Source: Metridium senile | Taxonomy: Eukaryota; Cnidaria; Anthozoa; Actiniaria; Metridiidae | Length of the DNA stretch: 64,000 bases | Assembly (NCBI GenBank): GCA_949775045.1 | Contig: OX459105.1 | Span: forward strand, 16,443,353-16,507,352 | Direction: 5' to 3' | In this document: positions 42,540-54,159 of the stretch, one piece after another | Numbering within the stretch: the stretch's first letter is position 1 | Layout: each line of letters begins with the position of its first letter | Notes under the pieces: model-generated | The model's database searches: none | Seen by the model: the letters and a program-made list of their open reading frames with translations, nothing else | Told to the model about the DNA's origin: nothing | Made by a program: the position numbers and the translations under genes

Positions 42540-44530
42540 AGAATATTAGTGTGTACATCGATGATAGACAGATCACTCGCCGACGACGATACATCGCAAG
42601 TACTATGTTGACAACACTACCCCAGATAATTTTCTTAAATGCCATTGCACTAAATCATACCTAAGCATTGTAAAGACGACTGAGAGCTTAGGAATCCATC
42701 CTCGTTACACCATCTTAGATACAACTGGTTGTAATCCCTTCTAACTTAGTTTTATGGTATTTAGATGCGTGAGCCATCGCGATTAGTTCATGCAAAGTCG
42801 CATTTACCCGTACTGTAAGTACTGTCGGCGGTCACTGGTCATTGGCCTCGTTACCTTGTGTCCCCTTGTAGATAAAGCACTTGGCCTAGAATAGATATAC
42901 GACGATTCTAGATGATTAACAACCTTGGCGGGTCCAAAGCCGTTTATGCTAACAGGTGATACGACTAGCTTAATTGACTACATCGATGTCTGCATGTCGG
43001 AGGACAGTTGAAAAACATGTGAGATAAATAGTGAAAAGTGCGTCAGTATTTTAAAGAAACTATGCCAATCAGAAATTGGAGTTAAATGAACAAACCAGCG
43101 GTCAAACTAGTGTGGACTGCGTCAGTGTTTCTGTGGAAGCAATTGGAGTAAAAATGTACGATAACTAGCAGCTAAACTGTAATTGTAGACTGTGTCGATG
43201 TTTCTAAGGAAACAATTGGAGTAAAATGAATGTACGATAACTAGCGGTTACACTAGTGTAGACTGCGTCAGTGTTTCTGTGGAAACAATTGGAGTAAAAA
43301 TTTACGATAACTAGCGGCTAAACTATAATTATAGACTGCGTCGGTGTTTCTAAGGAAAGAATTGGAGTAAAATAGTGCAGACAACGTACTTGTTACTTAA
43401 AAACAGTTGCGGAAAGGTCGCTGTGACATATGTTTAAATTTAACGGTTTAAATGTAGATAAATTATGTACAATTGAACATGGTTATCGTTTATGCTAAAG
43501 CTTGAAAACTGGAATGCTCATTACTAGACATTGAATGTTATTAATGAGAGAACATATGACAGATATTACATGCAGTAGCGTGAGGTTGCCCTATTATTAA
43601 TATCATAAAAAATGTGTCTGTTCATATAAGCACCATTTGAATCAGTAATTCTAAAAATGGCAAGAATTCAGACACATTTGAGCCAATTATATATAACATC
43701 GCCGTCAGAAATCATTCATCCAAAAAAATAAAAATAAGTAAACAGAAAATCCACATAAGCATGAAAAAAATGAGAATGCTAATCGATATTTCAACCAGGA
43801 GCTTTACTGATAAGTGTTCATAAAAAAATATTTTTTGTTAAAAAAATGAATGAACTTTTTTTACAGACTTTAAAAAACTGATAATTGATTCAGTACAACT
43901 TAGGAGTTTTAATTTCAATTGGTATCTTTTAAATCATTTAAAAACATAGAAAAACCCTAAATATATATCACAGAAAAATTGATAAAAAAATATATATATT
44001 TCAGAATATCCAAAATTGTGTTGTAAGTTGGTTCATGCATAATTTGTTAAAAATAAATTTTGTTGTTTGACATTTGCTTTAGCCTTTTAACAACGAGAAT
44101 AGCATAAATTACATTCAAAGCAGGTTTGGAATTTATAGGAATTTCACCATTTTTAAAAAGTCCTTGCAGCCTCAAGTGGCATGTCTGATATACTTGTATC
44201 TTTTGCCCTCAAGACTTGTACCTGGAAAGTGACAAAAAAAATATCACAGATCAGATGAGCATTCGCATGCAGGAGTTCTAAAACTAAATGAATTACACGT
44301 GGTCAACGTTCTAGAAGGTTTATTTTCTGTGTTCTAAGCTGCATGGTTCGCCGTTTCGCTGCTAAATCCCGGAAATTAGTGATTTGCTTCTATTTTTAGT
44401 TTTTAAACTTAAAAGCTTTTGAAAAATGTATTAGTTTTCCTTCCCTTATTAGCACAGCGTTGCATGCTGTTATACAATTGCAGTTTTGTTTCAGTTATTG
44501 GCATTATTTAATTGCCATTTACAACCGGGT
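42540..44530. repeat. Unassigned region with a tandem repeat at 43,080-43,380
   Basis: Four units carry ACTGCGTCAGTGTTTCTGTG, GAAACAATTGGAGTAAAA and ACGATAACTAGCGG(C/T)TA. The motif is distantly like family A and recurs at 44,815 and 58,300. Nothing is recognised in the rest. Confidence 0.6.
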
Positions 44531-44532
44531 CT

Positions 44533-44660
44533 CCTAGCCTTCTCCTTCTCCTTCTCCTTCTCCTTCTCCTTCTCCTTCTCCTTCTCCTTCTCCTTCTCCT
44601 TCTCCTTCTCCTTCTCCTTCTCCTTCTCCTTCTCCTTCTCCTTCTCCTTCTCCTTCTCCC
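44533..44660 (+). repeat. Perfect (CTTCTC)n hexanucleotide array
   Basis: About 21 uninterrupted copies of CTTCTC. The Ser-Phe, Leu and poly-Arg frames here are artefacts. Confidence 0.97.
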
Positions 44661-45397
44661 CCAATTCCTTGTGACCTTGGCCAGTTTTACCTTGGATCGC
44701 AGCAACGTTATATTAGCCACTAAACATCGCTAAACATTTCCTCAATAATCCTTTATCTGTCTTCTCATCCGATGTTTAAAATACACCAGAACCAACATGA
44801 CATGACGACAACTGAAGTGGACGGCTGCGTTGGTGTTTCTACGGAAACCATCCCAGAAAAAAAGCTATACGCCTAAGCTACATGCACACATCAAATTACT
44901 AGAAATGAATGTTATAATATTAACTGATATCAATCTCTCAGCAAAAATGGCAACTTTTCATATTTTTAAGCAAATGGTAAAAATAAACCACGACTTACTG
45001 ACATTCAGAACATTAATCCTTCTTTGAAGTAAAAGAACTCTACGGCCGGTGACCTTGACCGAGTGTCTCCGCAAAATCGACGAACGAGGGCGTTAGGCGG
45101 TTCCCAGTTCCTCCGCGGATGCTCCCCGAGAGTTTAATTGGTTGCAAATTTCGCTAAGCGGTAATGTAATCTAATTGGCTCGTTATAGATGTAATACAGG
45201 GCATTCATGGATGATTTTGCGGTCCAGTCACTGCAAAACCGCAGCCCCGTCTCGCAGTTAAACTAGCGCACGAGTTAGTCTAGCGGAGAGATAACCAGAC
45301 AACAATCATTCCGACAATCCTTTTCGAGTTATAGCCTGGTTTGTTGCCAGCTTTGAAGCTTTGAAAAGACTAGACAATCTGTGAAACAAGTATAATG

Positions 45398-45542
45398 GAA
45401 ACTAGCGAGTAAACTAGTATAGGCGGCGTCGGTGTTTTATATAAACGATAGGTAATAGAATAAAAATTGTAACACCGTAAAAAAAATGTTAACTTAACGT
45501 AACTTTACTGACGTTTCGAGTTTCAGCCCTTCGTCGGAGTGG
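45398..45542 (-). repeat. Family A, full-length, minus orientation
   Basis: GGAAACTAGCGAGTAAACTA through TTTACTGACGTTTCGAG and CCCTTCGTCGGAGT, the complement of the copy at 31,018. Confidence 0.85.
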
Positions 45543-45599
45543 CAATGTGCGAGTGATATTTTCACGTAATCCTTGGCTCGTTGAGTTATCTTCATTTGT

Positions 45600-46538
45600 A
45601 TCATCAATTGGTATAATTTGGTATTTGAACTTTTGTGGTTTGCTATCCTATCAATAAAGCAATAAGTACTTGAATAATACTCATTTTAAGTGACAATCAC
45701 GATTTTAATGACATCAAGATAATCATTATAAGAGTTTCCATGTATTTGCCAACAAATTCTTTTTCAATTTTTTTTGTTTGAATTGTTAGAATTAATTGTT
45801 GCCAGCCTGTATATCTACCGCTTGTTCTCATTATATTTCCTTTGTATTTACAATCTGTCCTGCTTGTGATACCGTTTGTTTTATTGTGCAATTGTGTCCT
45901 CTTTTGGTCAATTCTTGTGCAATAGTGTCCTCTTTCGGATACTTGATTTCTTTCTATATATACTTAGTATTCTATTTTTATTCTCAGATTTCTAAGGTTT
46001 GTTCTTTTCTTAATATGTTCAATTCAATTCAATTCAATCGTTTTATTTGTGCATTTTTTACATATATAAGTTTACAATATATATATTTTTTTACAATCAT
46101 AGTATTGGTATTTTGTATTTTTGTCTTCGGCTATTTTAGTATTTTTTAGATGCCTCTTAGAGACCCTAAATAAACATATGGTTTTCGAGTTAGGGCCTAT
46201 GTGTTTGCATCTTAGACTTTCATAGCTATACGAGCATACATACCATATTAGTAACTCCACAGTATTTTATATTCTACGGATTTTAGGAGACACTTTATCA
46301 CTTAGTACAGTATCTGGGCATCGTTGAGAGCACACGCTCTTCACCTTAACTGAACCATCAATGTTTTCTTTACAAAAGCCATGAACTAGTCTATCTTACT
46401 ATCTTGTTGAATGTCTGTCTTTTCAATTTCTGTCGGTAGAACAGTTCCCGCCTACTGTTCTTTTTCGGTGTCTATCAAATACTAAAGAAACGACGATTGA
46501 AAAAGGTTGACTTCTCAACACCTTGTCGCTAAACGTTA
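45600..46538. other. No gene; a LINE-like 3' tail at about 46,018-46,060 (minus)
   Basis: TTCAATTCAATTCAATTCAA next to TCGTTTTATTTG, read on the minus strand, is an AATAAAACGATTGAA tail as seen at the end of many non-LTR elements. No LINE coding sequence is recognised nearby. Confidence 0.4.
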
Positions 46539-46900
46539 ATCTGCATGTATCGTTATCGAGGAAATCAACACTTGGGAGCGAAATCAAAAATCACGTACTG
46601 TTTGTTGATATAAAATCCGTCTAGAAAATGACGGACTTTGGTTATTAACAGGGTATAAATATAGTTTGCTAACCATAGACTACATTGTTATAATCTGCAT
46701 GTATCGTTATCGAGGAAATCAACACTTGGGAGCGAAATCAAAAATCATGTACTGTTTGTTGATATAAAATCCGCCTAGAAAATGAAAGAGTTTGCTTATC
46801 AATAGGGTATAAATATAGCATGATAGAAAATGACGGACTTTGCTTATTTACGGGGTATAAATATGGTATGCTAATCATAGATTGTTATAACTGTCATGTG
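46539..46900 (+). repeat. 152-bp tandem repeat, two copies plus a partial third
   Basis: AATCTGCATGTATCGTTATC recurs at 46,539 and 46,691. GACGGACTTTG..GGGTATAAATATAG repeats again near 46,830. Confidence 0.9.
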
Positions 46901-47257
46901 ATTTTATCGGAATCAATATCAAGTTTATTGGAAGCAAGTTTTTTCTATTCTATTTGTTCATTTATCAGTTGGTTTGTTGTATTTTGTTTAGCCGGTTGTT
47001 TATGTGTTTTCTTTTTGTTAACCGGTTTGTGCTTTTATTTCTTCATTTGTTTAGTTGATTGGTTGTTTGTTTATTGATTGTTTGTTTGTTTGTTTGTTGT
47101 TAATGTTTTTATTTTGTTGTTTGTTTGTTTGTTTTTAGTTGTTTTTTTTTAATATTTGTTCATTCATTATTTGGTTGGTTGTGTTTTTTATGTTTGTTTG
47201 GTGTTGTTTTTTGTTGCCGATAATGTTTTTATTTTCTTATAATTGTTTGTTTTTAGG
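46901..47257. other. T- and GTTT-rich region
   Basis: TTGTTTGTTTG runs. No feature is supported. Confidence 0.5.
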
Positions 47258-47259
47258 TA

Positions 47260-47400
47260 GAGTACAAACACTAAAAGTGTGCAACATAAATACCACTAAA
47301 TACTGCTAAATTATGCAAATTCTTTTGTTCTCTATTGTTTAATCAACACTATTTAGTGGTAAATAGTACAAAGTATTGCACACTTTTAGTGTTTGTACTC
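47260..47400. mobile_element. 141-bp MITE flanked by TA
   Basis: Terminal inverted repeats GAGTACAAACACTAAAAGTG continuing TGCAA (about 25 bp), with TA on each side (47,258-47,259 and 47,401-47,402). The next-inner parts (TACCACTAAATA / TATTTACCACTAAATA) also pair. TA-targeting non-autonomous element. Confidence 0.85.
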
Positions 47401-47965
47401 TATATTTTTATTTTGTTTTTTTTGTTTTAGCTATCTTAAAATATGTGGTTTAATGAATCCAAACCACTTATGCACGGCCATTAATTTGTTATCACCAAAG
47501 TTGTTATAGAACTAATTACTGATCTAATTGCACTGAGTTTACTAGAAGAACCTGCCTGAGTACAACAATTATTTACTCACGTTCATCGGCTATATATGGA
47601 TATATGAAGTCACAATCGCTTCATTCCTCTTAAAGATAAGACATAAATATCTATATATATCAAGCATCGGATCGGTAAACAAAACAACTGGAATATCATG
47701 CAATTCAAAAATAGTTCATGTCTTAAGGTAGTGATTAAAGTGAAGAAGAATCGGTTTGGGATGTTTTACTGATGCAAGTGCTTCGCTTCACGATCGGTGT
47801 CTCTACCATGAAGAACCAATTAAACCATCACTGTTCCGTGTTTATTGAACATAAGAGATCTTTGCATTGTCTGATTAATATCACTCATAGGCGTAACCAA
47901 TACTTATCAATAAACGTGATACTCGATGAGCCCCTCTAAATATGACATACCAAATCAACTCTACC

Positions 47966-48049
47966 AGCCAATCACACAGCGTGTTGAATCTCTATATTTA
48001 GTATCGTGTTCCTATATGCGTAACTCGCCGTCACGGATCAGTATAAAAG
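47966..48049 (+). promoter_or_regulatory. CCAAT box and TATA box upstream of the 197-aa gene
   Basis: CAGCCAATCAC at about 47,966 and TATAAAAG at 48,042-48,049. The TATA element lies about 45 bp before the ATG, so transcription would start about 20 bp before it. Confidence 0.6.
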
Positions 48050-48092
48050 CTGGAACACTCGATCGATAACCCCAGAGAACCATATTAAATCA

Positions 48093-48686
48093 ATGAGTGC
48101 GGTACTGAGTGCGGTTCCAAGTACGGACAACAGAACCACCAAGACAAACAAACTCCCAACAGTGTTCATTACACATTGTGACAACATGAGAGCTGATTTG
48201 AAGAAGTTTTGGGGGATTATTAGCGGAAAACAAACGACTGAAAAACCTCAACCTAAACCAAGATTGCGATCGACTTCTCTTCCCCGCATCACGTCATATG
48301 GCTTGATTGGATTCGGGACGTACGAAGCCGTACAGCCGAAGGAAGATAAATGTACTCCAATGTGGTATGAATACGATCTAGGGAAGAAGTGTAATACTTT
48401 CCCAAGACGATCTATGAAGCAGAAAAGGAGACCCAAAATTGCTGGTCGTGACAGGAGTTCTTCTGTTAGTGTTGAAGTAAATCCTGAACACTCTGAAAGT
48501 CCCCAATACCAACGCCGTGGATCAGCGACACGGCATCTTAAAGTAGACATTGATGCTACTATAAAAGAAGAGGAGACTTTAGATGTCAGTAAATTGAAAA
48601 GGAAAGGTTTTGAAGACGTGAAAAAGAAGAAGGACAAAAACGGGCGGTCGACACAGACAACAGTGTTGTGCTCGACGGAACTGTGA
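48093..48686 (+). CDS. Intronless 197-residue basic protein, unknown function
   Basis: Starts MSAVLSAVPSTDNRTTKTNK and ends STQTTVLCSTEL. No signal peptide or membrane segment is present. It is rich in Lys, Arg, Ser and Thr, with a central patch SYGLIGFGTYEAVQPKEDK followed by TPMWYEYDLGKKCNTFP that looks structured. The tail is strongly charged (KLKRKGFEDVKKKKDKNGR). The frame is coding-like: unlike the intergenic frames it is not simple repeat, it is preceded by TATA and CCAAT boxes, and it has the first suitable ATG. I do not recognise the family. An inducible single-exon nuclear or cytoskeletal protein would fit, but that is speculation. Confidence 0.65.
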   Translation: MSAVLSAVPSTDNRTTKTNKLPTVFITHCDNMRADLKKFWGIISGKQTTEKPQPKPRLRSTSLPRITSYGLIGFGTYEAVQPKEDKCTPMWYEYDLGKKCNTFPRRSMKQKRRPKIAGRDRSSSVSVEVNPEHSESPQYQRRGSATRHLKVDIDATIKEEETLDVSKLKRKGFEDVKKKKDKNGRSTQTTVLCSTEL

Positions 48687-48705
48687 AAGCTCTTAAACTA
48701 AGAAA

Positions 48706-49083
48706 ATGAGTGATGATCAGAGCACGCTGCTGATGCTGAAAAAGAGCGAGTTGGTAAAGTGTTCACCAAAGTGGAATAGAAGGGGACAGAACGAACGCAG
48801 AACGACAGCAGCCCAACGCTCAACAAATCGGTGTAACCAGAGCCGTGTGTTGTGGTCAGTCAGGATTGCGAGGTATTATGACATGTCTCGTGATTTAGAC
48901 GGCAATTATGGTTTTGTTTCTTGGCTGGCTTGTCAACAGAAGAACACAAGTCACGAAACAACAATTCAACCAACATATCACCGACGAGACAGTGAATTCG
49001 CAACCAAAAACCCTCACCGTCTTGAGCTAGTGAAGTCGTGCATCATTAACTTCAGTTGTATCACATCTTATGCAGGACGATAA
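48706..49083 (+). CDS. Downstream ORF, 125 codons, uncertain
   Basis: Begins MSDDQSTLLMLKKSELVKCS 19 bp after the stop of the 197-residue ORF, in a different frame. Basic and Cys/Arg-rich (NERRTTAAQRSTNRCNQS). No domain is recognised. It could be part of the same transcript's 3' region, a second cistron, or an exon joined after splicing that I could not resolve. Confidence 0.3.
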   Translation: MSDDQSTLLMLKKSELVKCSPKWNRRGQNERRTTAAQRSTNRCNQSRVLWSVRIARYYDMSRDLDGNYGFVSWLACQQKNTSHETTIQPTYHRRDSEFATKNPHRLELVKSCIINFSCITSYAGR

Positions 49084-49286
49084 TACTTAATGAACTCGAA
49101 CGACCTTACGTAAAACCGATTAAAAACGATGCAAAGCGGAAAAACCAACGAACCGTAAAACTAAAACGGGCTGGAATGAGAACTTCCTTGATGAAATGCA
49201 CCGAAAATAATGTAGGAAATGCAGCTGGAAAGGCAGTTTCCAGTGACATTGATTCAGTAGCGCAGAGAACAGTTGTTAAAGGGTAG
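49056..49286 (+). CDS. Third small ORF, 76 codons, uncertain
   Basis: Overlaps the previous ORF by 28 bp and is in the same frame as the 197-residue ORF. Basic in the middle (KPIKNDAKRKNQRTVKLKRA). Composition resembles the 197-residue protein, so it may be a further exon or a broken extension. Evidence is weak. Confidence 0.25.
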   Translation: MYHILCRTIILNELERPYVKPIKNDAKRKNQRTVKLKRAGMRTSLMKCTENNVGNAAGKAVSSDIDSVAQRTVVKG

Positions 49287-49299
49287 ACTACATTGTCTT

Positions 49300-52130
49300 G
49301 TTAGAAATCTAGGACTCTGGAAATGAAACAATTTCCAATGGTGTAAAGCTAATTTTTCAATATCAGATACAGTGGAATAACGAATTTTTGCATTTCAAGT
49401 TGGAAGGAATTGACGGTAATTTTGTCAATTGGGGAGAACCTTTTAGAGATTTTTTACTAATTGAAAACAAAGGTGCAATTTTTTTAAACTGGGGTTAAAC
49501 TTACCAGAACCTAAAATTTTCCTGCAGAGTTTGGGGTGCAAAAAAACGATATTTCAGTGTAACTATGCTCACCAAAACTTCTTGTTTAGAATCAAAGCAA
49601 CAAACTTAGTTAATTGGGAAAGCTTAGATTTTGTAGTATCCCGTCAGTTAAGCCGTGTCACATACCCGATGGTTGGATGAAGAGCTTCGTTTTCACAGCA
49701 GTAAATGTTTCCAAACAAAATAGACGGTGCCTCTTCCCAATGCCAGACAAAAGGCAAAGGATACTTCAAAAACTAAGCTTTCTCAAAACTATTACCCCAA
49801 AATCCTCACATGTATATATATTTATTGAGGTAAAAAGATTATATTTCATAAGTATTTGTAAATTAAACATCTCCACGTATATGAACCTCACGTATCATTT
49901 TTTCTGTACTTAAAAACACAGTGGGAATTTCTCGATTGACGTCCTGCTCGAGCTGAATGTCTACATTCCTTGACCTTTCTGTATGCAAAGAAATTCTTTG
50001 GGAAAACTACTGACATTTGGAATCTTGCAGCTCATCTTTCTGTTTTTATTCTGTCAGTGCCTGCGAAGTATGCCGGTATTGGCAGGATATATTTCAAGTA
50101 ACTTTATTTCCCGGGATAAGACACTCTAGAACTGAAATTCCAAGAAATTCCGGGGACATTTTTCGAGACCTTTTTCTAGGGACTTTTCCTGTTTTCATTC
50201 CCCAATTAACAAATTAAATGATGATACACTTAAAGTTTTTGAGGTCAGGTCTATTGCTTCTAAAACATCAAAGCGATTTTCCGTGTAGCACTTGAAATTC
50301 GGGGAAATTCGGGACAATTGGGTGGACTTTTCCAAAATTAATAGGGCTGTTTTCGTTCTCTAGAAAGCTAACTAATTAATAGCTAATATAAATGATTTCT
50401 TTTTTTTTTATTTGTTTTCTTGGTTGAGCGAATTGCCGTATGTAACAAAAAAGTGTGTTTCCACCATTCAAAACATACACGCAAACCTTGGAAACAGCGG
50501 CTATTTTGGAACACTTCCTGTGTGGACATCACAAAAATGGACGAAATATGTTTGTACTCTTGCAACATCTTAATTTTTTTGCATTGGTTTTGCTATCAGA
50601 AGTCGTTTATGACCTGAAGAGCTTCAAGTAATATTCACGTTGTTGAATGGTGTAGAGTATCAGACTATTTGCAGTTATTGGTGCCACAATGTCTACTGTA
50701 AACTGAAACCCAATTGCGTCGCGATACCGTATTCCCTCCGACACAAATCTGTTGAGCTCCTTTGCATTCAGCTTTCAAAATGCATTAATTAAAACACCAA
50801 GAGGTTACAGTAATCGTTTCAGGCATAATTTGTTCAATTAGGAAAGGATATATTGCATTTAAGTCATGTTGGAAGTTGTTATTCCTGTTGATTTGATCGT
50901 TTAATGTATTTGACCTTTCTTGGCTGAGCACCAGTGTCTCTAAGTATCACGGAATAGTGCACCATCATACATTTACATAAATTTAACTCATATTCAACAA
51001 ATGCACATTGTGACCATGTTTATTAATCATTATCAACAAATATTCGCATAAAGAGCCTTCGTACAGCTAGAAGTCATCTTTTTCATCTGCCACCAATGAC
51101 ATATACCAATGAAATACAGCCATGCTCATTTGTCATATATTTGTTTATATTTATATTTTTGTTTATATTTTTTTGGCATTCTAACTTTTATTTTGCCGTT
51201 CACTGGCACGTCGAGTTTTATGTGGGCAGTCACCTCTCCTATCCGAGCTATCTCTTTGCATAACCGACCAGTCCAACCGTCCACCAAATGTCCGCATTGG
51301 GGCCCTCTTTTACTCGGGCAGCCGGTTTAACGATCATTCATAACCTGTACAACCCGGTCATTTGTTCTGATTTATACATAACAGTTTTACAAATTTTGGA
51401 TGAGATCGTACATTTCGGATGTGATGTACTTGTTCTTCAATGTAGCTCACTATTTCTGGAGAATGGAGTACCTCACTATATCGACCCCTTTGTTTTCATC
51501 TCCATCAGCTAATCCAGGTGTTTTCGATTAACTCTACACTGAACTAAATTCAGTCCAATCTTCGATAAAGTAAAAAGTTGTTTTTTTTCACAGAAGACGG
51601 TGGAACGTTCTAGAACATTTAAAGGTAATTGATTCCTTTTTACAAGAGTCTGATGGGGAAAGAAAGCAAAATGCGGAGATCACAAAGAAATCAAGTACTT
51701 GACCCTTCAAGAGTTGCTTGACAAGAGATACAACATCTAGAATACAGCGATAGATGGAAATATATCTCATCTTAGAATCAAGCATATTGCCGTTGTAAGT
51801 GGTCTAGATAACGTTGATATCTACTTGCCATTATGGTAGAGCTTTCCCTGCAGCACAAGTACATTTGTGTTTATCTTGTAGACAGATATAACAAGAGGAC
51901 CCAAGCAGAAGGGTGTTTGGTGATGTTTATATTAACCAGAAATTTAAATACAAGAAAGGAGTATTTACATATATTGTGAAAAGCTGTTTTTGTTCCCTCT
52001 TCGATATCTTCTGTATCCTAGCTACTCCTCGCTCGCTCACTCATATTATTTTGCAATATTTTTCATGGTACTTATGTTGATACATGCTTATGTTATTCTT
52101 GCTTTTCTAGTTTTTCTTCTCACTGATCCA
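49300..52130. other. Intergenic, no gene supported
   Basis: Only scattered frames under 100 codons without motifs. No tandem array or foldback was noted, apart from A/T runs (for example 50,400). Confidence 0.4.
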
Positions 52131-52136
52131 ACCCAT

Positions 52137-52370
52137 CCTCCTCCTGCTCCCTCTTCTTCCTCCCTCTTCCTCCCTCTTCCTCCTCCCTCTTCTTCCTCCC
52201 TCTTCCTCCTCCTTCTTCCTCCTCCCTCTTCCTCCTTCCTCTTCCTCCTCCCTCTTCCTCCTCCCTCTTCCTCCTCCCTCTTCCTCCTTCCTCTTCCTCC
52301 TCCTTCTTTCTCCTCCCTCTTCCTCCTCCTCCTCCTCTTCCTCTTCCTTCTCTTCCTCCTTATTCTCCTT
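52137..52370 (+). repeat. Pyrimidine tract (CTTCCTCCTCC)n
   Basis: TCTTCCTCCTCCCTCTTCC-type repeats, nearly pure C/T on the + strand. Confidence 0.95.
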
Positions 52371-52539
52371 CTAAATGTAACACTTCACCCTTACCGTACC
52401 GCCACACCCTCAACTGTCACAAGCTATCGAATGTATTTCTAGAATCGGTTACATTCGCTGTACGCCTGTTATGTTGTGTCCTGCACTATATCATCTATTA
52501 TGTAAATTAGTAATCGCGTGATTAACACATGCAATAGAT

Positions 52540-52630
52540 CATCCTCGGGAACCCAGGGGTAATCTTCTATCGCTTTATTCTGGAAGCGTGAAACGAGCGA
52601 CAGAAGATTACCCCTGGGTTCCCGAGGATG
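52540..52630. mobile_element. 91-bp hairpin MITE, Mutator-like, with 9-bp target duplication
   Basis: CATCCTCGGGAACCCAGGGG at both ends in inverted orientation, continuing TAATCTTCT..CGCT. GCAATAGAT flanks it on both sides (52,531-52,539 and 52,631-52,639). It is a shortened relative of the element at 10,549-10,841. Confidence 0.9.
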
Positions 52631-52639
52631 GCAATAGAT

Positions 52640-53140
52640 AGACCAGGAGAGAATAAAGATGGATTCAGACACTCAGCATGTGCTCGTCTTATTCTAGTTA
52701 TTTACGATACAACATTCACTCGGTACGCAACAACGCCATCAGCCACCCACAACACTAAAAAACAGGTGGTTAGCGTCTGGAAATAACTCTTTTTCTTAGG
52801 CCTCAAAGGTCTTTGTGTATTTATATCCCCCGCCCAGAAACAATTCCTAGTTGCATGAAGAAAAAATGAAGTCAAGTGATGCGTAGAAGGAACACAAGAG
52901 TACAGCAGATTAGACCTTACCCTTCCTTAAGTGTAAAACTGTCAAAAAAGCTTTTAAGCGATCTACCTTTGAGGAATAATAGGATTATCTTAATTCCAGC
53001 TGCATCGACTTAGATATGAAGTGAAAAGATCATACAATTTGTCTGGAGCGTACCCTCTTCATACTATCTACCAAAGCCACTAAAACCTGTAGAAAAAAAC
53101 GCTCCAGTTAGCTGTCTCAGAAAATAGAGCTTGATCTTAT
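52640..53140. other. No feature supported
   Basis: Ordinary AT-rich intergenic sequence. Confidence 0.4.
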
Positions 53141-53149
53141 CACCTTAAA

Positions 53150-53460
53150 TAATGATGATAATGATAATAATAATAATAAAAGGTTCTTAGAACGCATATA
53201 AAAATCTCTGTGCGTTTACAAAATTATCAATAAAATAAAATATGAAAAGGTATGTACAAAATCATGTTAAGAAAAATATGACTTAAAAAGAAATGTTTTC
53301 AATTTTGATTTAAATGTACTTGTAAGTCTCTGACATGCGAATGTATGTGGGGATGGAGTTCCAAATCTTTGGTGCAGAATGTTTAAAACCTTTCTTGAAG
53401 AGTAATAGGTTTTTACTTAGCGTTCTCAATTTATTATGACTGACTTCAGCTATCATAATA
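53150..53460 (-). mobile_element. 3' end of a non-LTR retrotransposon (CR1/L2-like), degenerate
   Basis: On the minus strand EVSHNKLRTLSKNLLLFKKG runs on to FKHSAPKIWNSIPTYIRMS. After a one-base shift LTSTFKSKLKTFLFKSYFS follows. The WNS(I/L)P..(S)FKSKLK.FLF pattern is the conserved C-terminus of many LINE reverse-transcriptase ORFs. The element ends in CTTTTATTATTATTATTATC, a microsatellite tail. It is 5'-truncated and frameshifted. Confidence 0.75.
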
Positions 53461-53659
53461 TTCGAAAAACTTAAAGGGATATACATACAAACGAAACGAA
53501 CTGGTCTTGAAAGAAAAGGAAATTGCCCTTGGTTAAACCTTGTTGAAACTTATTGAGCTAAAAGGGTCACAACATTTTCTTAAAACAAAAACATGAGTTA
53601 TGAAAGCTTTGCTAAATATTGCGAGGTATTTAAAAGTACAGACGCGCAATTCAGTGGTC

Positions 53660-54155
53660 CTAAATTGCATGCGTACCCTTCGGAAAGCGTACCTCTAAGC
53701 ATGCGTACGCCTCGGCACATGTGTACCCTTCCGCACATGCGCACCCTTCCGCATATGCGTACGCTTCGGAATGTATACCCTTCGGCACATTGGTACCGTT
53801 CGGAATGCGTACTCCTCGGAATGCGTACCCTGCGGCACATGCAAACCCTGCGGCACATTCGTAGCCTTCGGCACATATGTACCCTTCGATATGCGTTTAC
53901 CCCTCGGCATGCGTACCCTTCAGCACATTAGTACCCTTCGGCACATGCGTACCCCTCAGTATGCGTACCCTTCGGCACATATGTACCCTTCGAAATGCGT
54001 ACCCCTCGGCACGTGCGCACCATTCCGCATATGCGTACGCTTCGGAATGCGTACCCTCCGGCTTGTGTACCCTTCCGGCACATTCGTACTCTTCGGCACA
54101 TACGTACCCTTCGGAATGCGTACCCTTCGGCACATGCATACCCTTCGGCAAACTA
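53660..54155 (+). repeat. GTACCCTTCGG minisatellite
   Basis: Irregular 16-20-bp units such as GTACCCTTCGGCACATGC and GTACCCTTCGGAATGC, about 28 copies, much more GC-rich than the surroundings. The open frames on both strands are repeat artefacts. Confidence 0.92.
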
Positions 54156-54159
54156 AACT

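Noticed and set aside
44508..44720. Poly-Arg, poly-Leu and Ser-Phe frames
   Set aside because: Perfect CTTCTC hexanucleotide array.
46820..47077. 85-codon frame resembling a membrane protein
   Set aside because: Arises from T-rich GTTT repeats; no start context or partner exon.
51990..52442. 150-codon frame with hydrophobic start
   Set aside because: Two thirds is the CTTCCTCC pyrimidine tract; no supporting context.
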